A DNA stretch of 64,000 nucleotides from Paraburkholderia tropica (GTDB taxonomy: Bacteria; Pseudomonadota; Gammaproteobacteria; Burkholderiales; Burkholderiaceae). This document shows positions 62,929 to 64,000 of this stretch, in pieces. Numbering within the stretch: the stretch's first letter is position 1; every line of letters begins with the position of its first letter. A program made the translations under genes and the position numbers. Under the pieces are notes generated by a model that was not told the origin of the DNA, did not search any database, and saw only the letters and a list, made by a program, of their open reading frames with translations. Location of the stretch: contig NZ_CAJZAR010000071.1 in assembly GCF_914484835.1 (NCBI RefSeq), positions 30,126-94,125 on the forward strand, read 5' to 3'.

Positions 62929-62955
62929 TTCGACACGGGCCGGCGCGGTTAGAAT
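62929..62955 (+). promoter_or_regulatory. accA promoter candidate
   Basis: TTCGAC (62929-62934) and TAGAAT (62950-62955), spaced by 15 bases, 34 bases before the ATG. The -10 is good, the -35 weak. Confidence 0.4.
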
Positions 62956-62988
62956 ACGCGCTGCCGCAAAGTGCAAGGATTCCAACAC

Positions 62989-63960
62989 ATGAAAACCACG
63001 TTTCTGGATTTCGAGCAGCCGATCGCTGAACTCGAAGCGAAGATCGAAGAACTGCGCTTCGTTCAGGACGACTCGGCTGTCGATATTTCGGAAGAAATCG
63101 ACCGGCTGTCGAAAAAGAGCCAGCAACTCACGAAGGACCTCTACGCGAACCTGAGCCCGTGGCAGGTTTCGCAGATCGCGCGTCATCCGCAGCGTCCGTA
63201 CACGCTCGATTACGTGCATGAGCTGTTCACCGATTTCCACGAACTGCATGGCGACCGTTCGTTCGCGGACGACCTGTCGGTGGTCGGCGGCCTCGCACGC
63301 TTCAACGGCCAGGCCTGCATGATCATCGGCCACCAGAAGGGCCGCGACACGAAGGAGCGCGCCGCGCGCAACTTCGGCATGCCGCGTCCTGAAGGCTATC
63401 GCAAGGCCGAGCGCCTGATGCGCCTCGCCGAGAAGTTCGGCCTGCCCATCTTCACGTTCGTCGACACGCCGGGCGCGTACCCGGGTATCGGCGCGGAAGA
63501 GCGCGGCCAGTCGGAAGCCATCGGCCACAATCTCTACGTGATGGCCGAGTTGAAGACGCCGATCATCACGACGATCATCGGTGAAGGCGGTTCGGGCGGC
63601 GCGCTCGCGATCGCGGTCGCCGACACGGTCATGATGCTGCAGTTCTCGACCTACTCGGTGATCTCGCCGGAAGGTTGCGCGTCGATCCTCTGGAAGAGTG
63701 CCGCCAAGGCGCCCGAAGCCGCTGAAGCGCTGGGCCTCACGGCGCACCGCCTGAAGGCGCTCGGCCTGATCGACAAGATCGTGAACGAGCCGCTCGGCGG
63801 CGCGCATCGCGATCCGAAGGGCATGGCCGCGCTGCTGCGCCGTGCGCTTTCCGACTCGCTGCGCCAGTTCCAGGGCATGAGCATCGCCGAGCTGAAGGAC
63901 CGCCGTTTCGAGCGCCTGATGACCTACGGCAAGTTCAAGGAATCGACGCCGGGCGCGTAA
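62989..63960 (+). CDS. accA: acetyl-CoA carboxylase carboxyltransferase subunit alpha
   Basis: 323 residues. AccA and AccD form the carboxyltransferase that moves CO2 from biotin to acetyl-CoA, making malonyl-CoA for fatty acids. Start TTFLDFEQPIAELEAKIEEL, then HRSFADD-like GDRSFADDLSVVGG, GHQKGRDT, FGMPRPEGYRKAERLMRLAEKF, DTPGAYPGIGAEERGQ and GEGGSGGALAI are all typical. The start ATG 62989 has AAGGA ten bases upstream; a GTG-type start 18 bases earlier is possible but less likely. The downstream 40 bases before the window end show no gene start. Confidence 0.97.
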   Translation: MKTTFLDFEQPIAELEAKIEELRFVQDDSAVDISEEIDRLSKKSQQLTKDLYANLSPWQVSQIARHPQRPYTLDYVHELFTDFHELHGDRSFADDLSVVGGLARFNGQACMIIGHQKGRDTKERAARNFGMPRPEGYRKAERLMRLAEKFGLPIFTFVDTPGAYPGIGAEERGQSEAIGHNLYVMAELKTPIITTIIGEGGSGGALAIAVADTVMMLQFSTYSVISPEGCASILWKSAAKAPEAAEALGLTAHRLKALGLIDKIVNEPLGGAHRDPKGMAALLRRALSDSLRQFQGMSIAELKDRRFERLMTYGKFKESTPGA

Positions 63961-64000
63961 GCGCACGCCGTCATCAACGTCTGCCGGCGCTCGCGCGCCG

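Overview
The window is a gene-dense, GC-rich, strictly housekeeping stretch of chromosome from a beta-proteobacterium. Gene content and order (comEC, pyrG-kdsA-eno-ftsB, ndk-rlmN-rodZ-ispG-hisS-yfgM-bamB-der-hfq-hflX-hflK-hflC-hisZ-purA, then kup/tex, dinG, slyD, mutS, lplT, suhB, trmJ, cysE, lpxH, ppiB, ppiA, cysS, accA) match what I know of Burkholderiaceae, most likely Paraburkholderia or a close relative. That placement rests on synteny and protein character, not on a search. I see no insertion sequence, prophage, integrase, CRISPR array, rRNA or tRNA.

Layout. 1-7.2 kb: the 3' end of comEC, an alpha/beta hydrolase, CTP synthase and KDO-8-P synthase (overlapping stop/start), enolase, the divisome protein FtsB and a small lipoprotein. 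7.2-18.4 kb: Hsp33 and a gamma-carbonic-anhydrase-like protein on the minus strand, then a plus-strand run: DUF455 ferritin-like protein, hydrolase, PHP phosphoesterase, YciO/Sua5-like protein, M50 protease, TrpRS, methyltransferase, dapA, bamC and a metallo-beta-lactamase-fold hydrolase. 18.4-39.2 kb: a BI-1 membrane protein, then the long conserved run from ndk to the phosphoribosyltransferase after purA, and the potassium transporter Kup. 39.3-49.6 kb: tex (minus), a repeat-rich coiled-coil exported protein, a DUF465 protein, DinG-type helicase, a low-complexity lipoprotein, a JmjC/cupin ribosomal oxygenase, SlyD and a degenerate metallophosphoesterase-like exported protein. 49.6-64 kb: mutS, lplT and suhB (minus), trmJ and cysE (plus), lpxH, ppiB, ppiA and a TPR protein (minus), then cysS, an AlkA-type glycosylase and accA (plus).

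Functional themes: envelope building (kdsA, lpxH, accA, bamB, bamC, rodZ, ftsB, lplT), translation and RNA (hisS, trpS, cysS, rlmN, trmJ, der, hfq, hflX, the ribosomal oxygenase), folding and proteolysis (hslO, slyD, ppiA/B, hflKC, yfgM), nucleotide and amino acid synthesis (pyrG, purA, ndk, hisZ, dapA, cysE) and DNA repair (mutS, dinG, alkA-like). Convergent gene pairs are usually separated by a bidirectional hairpin terminator with A and T tracts.

I did not find a convincing new multi-gene system. The least explained items are the tandem-repeat Gln-rich exported protein at 41.8 kb, the Ala/Ser/Asp lipoprotein at 45.7 kb, the metallophosphoesterase-like protein that appears to have lost its metal ligands at 48.1 kb, a four-cysteine cluster motif in TrpRS, and an AT-rich dyad upstream of accA.
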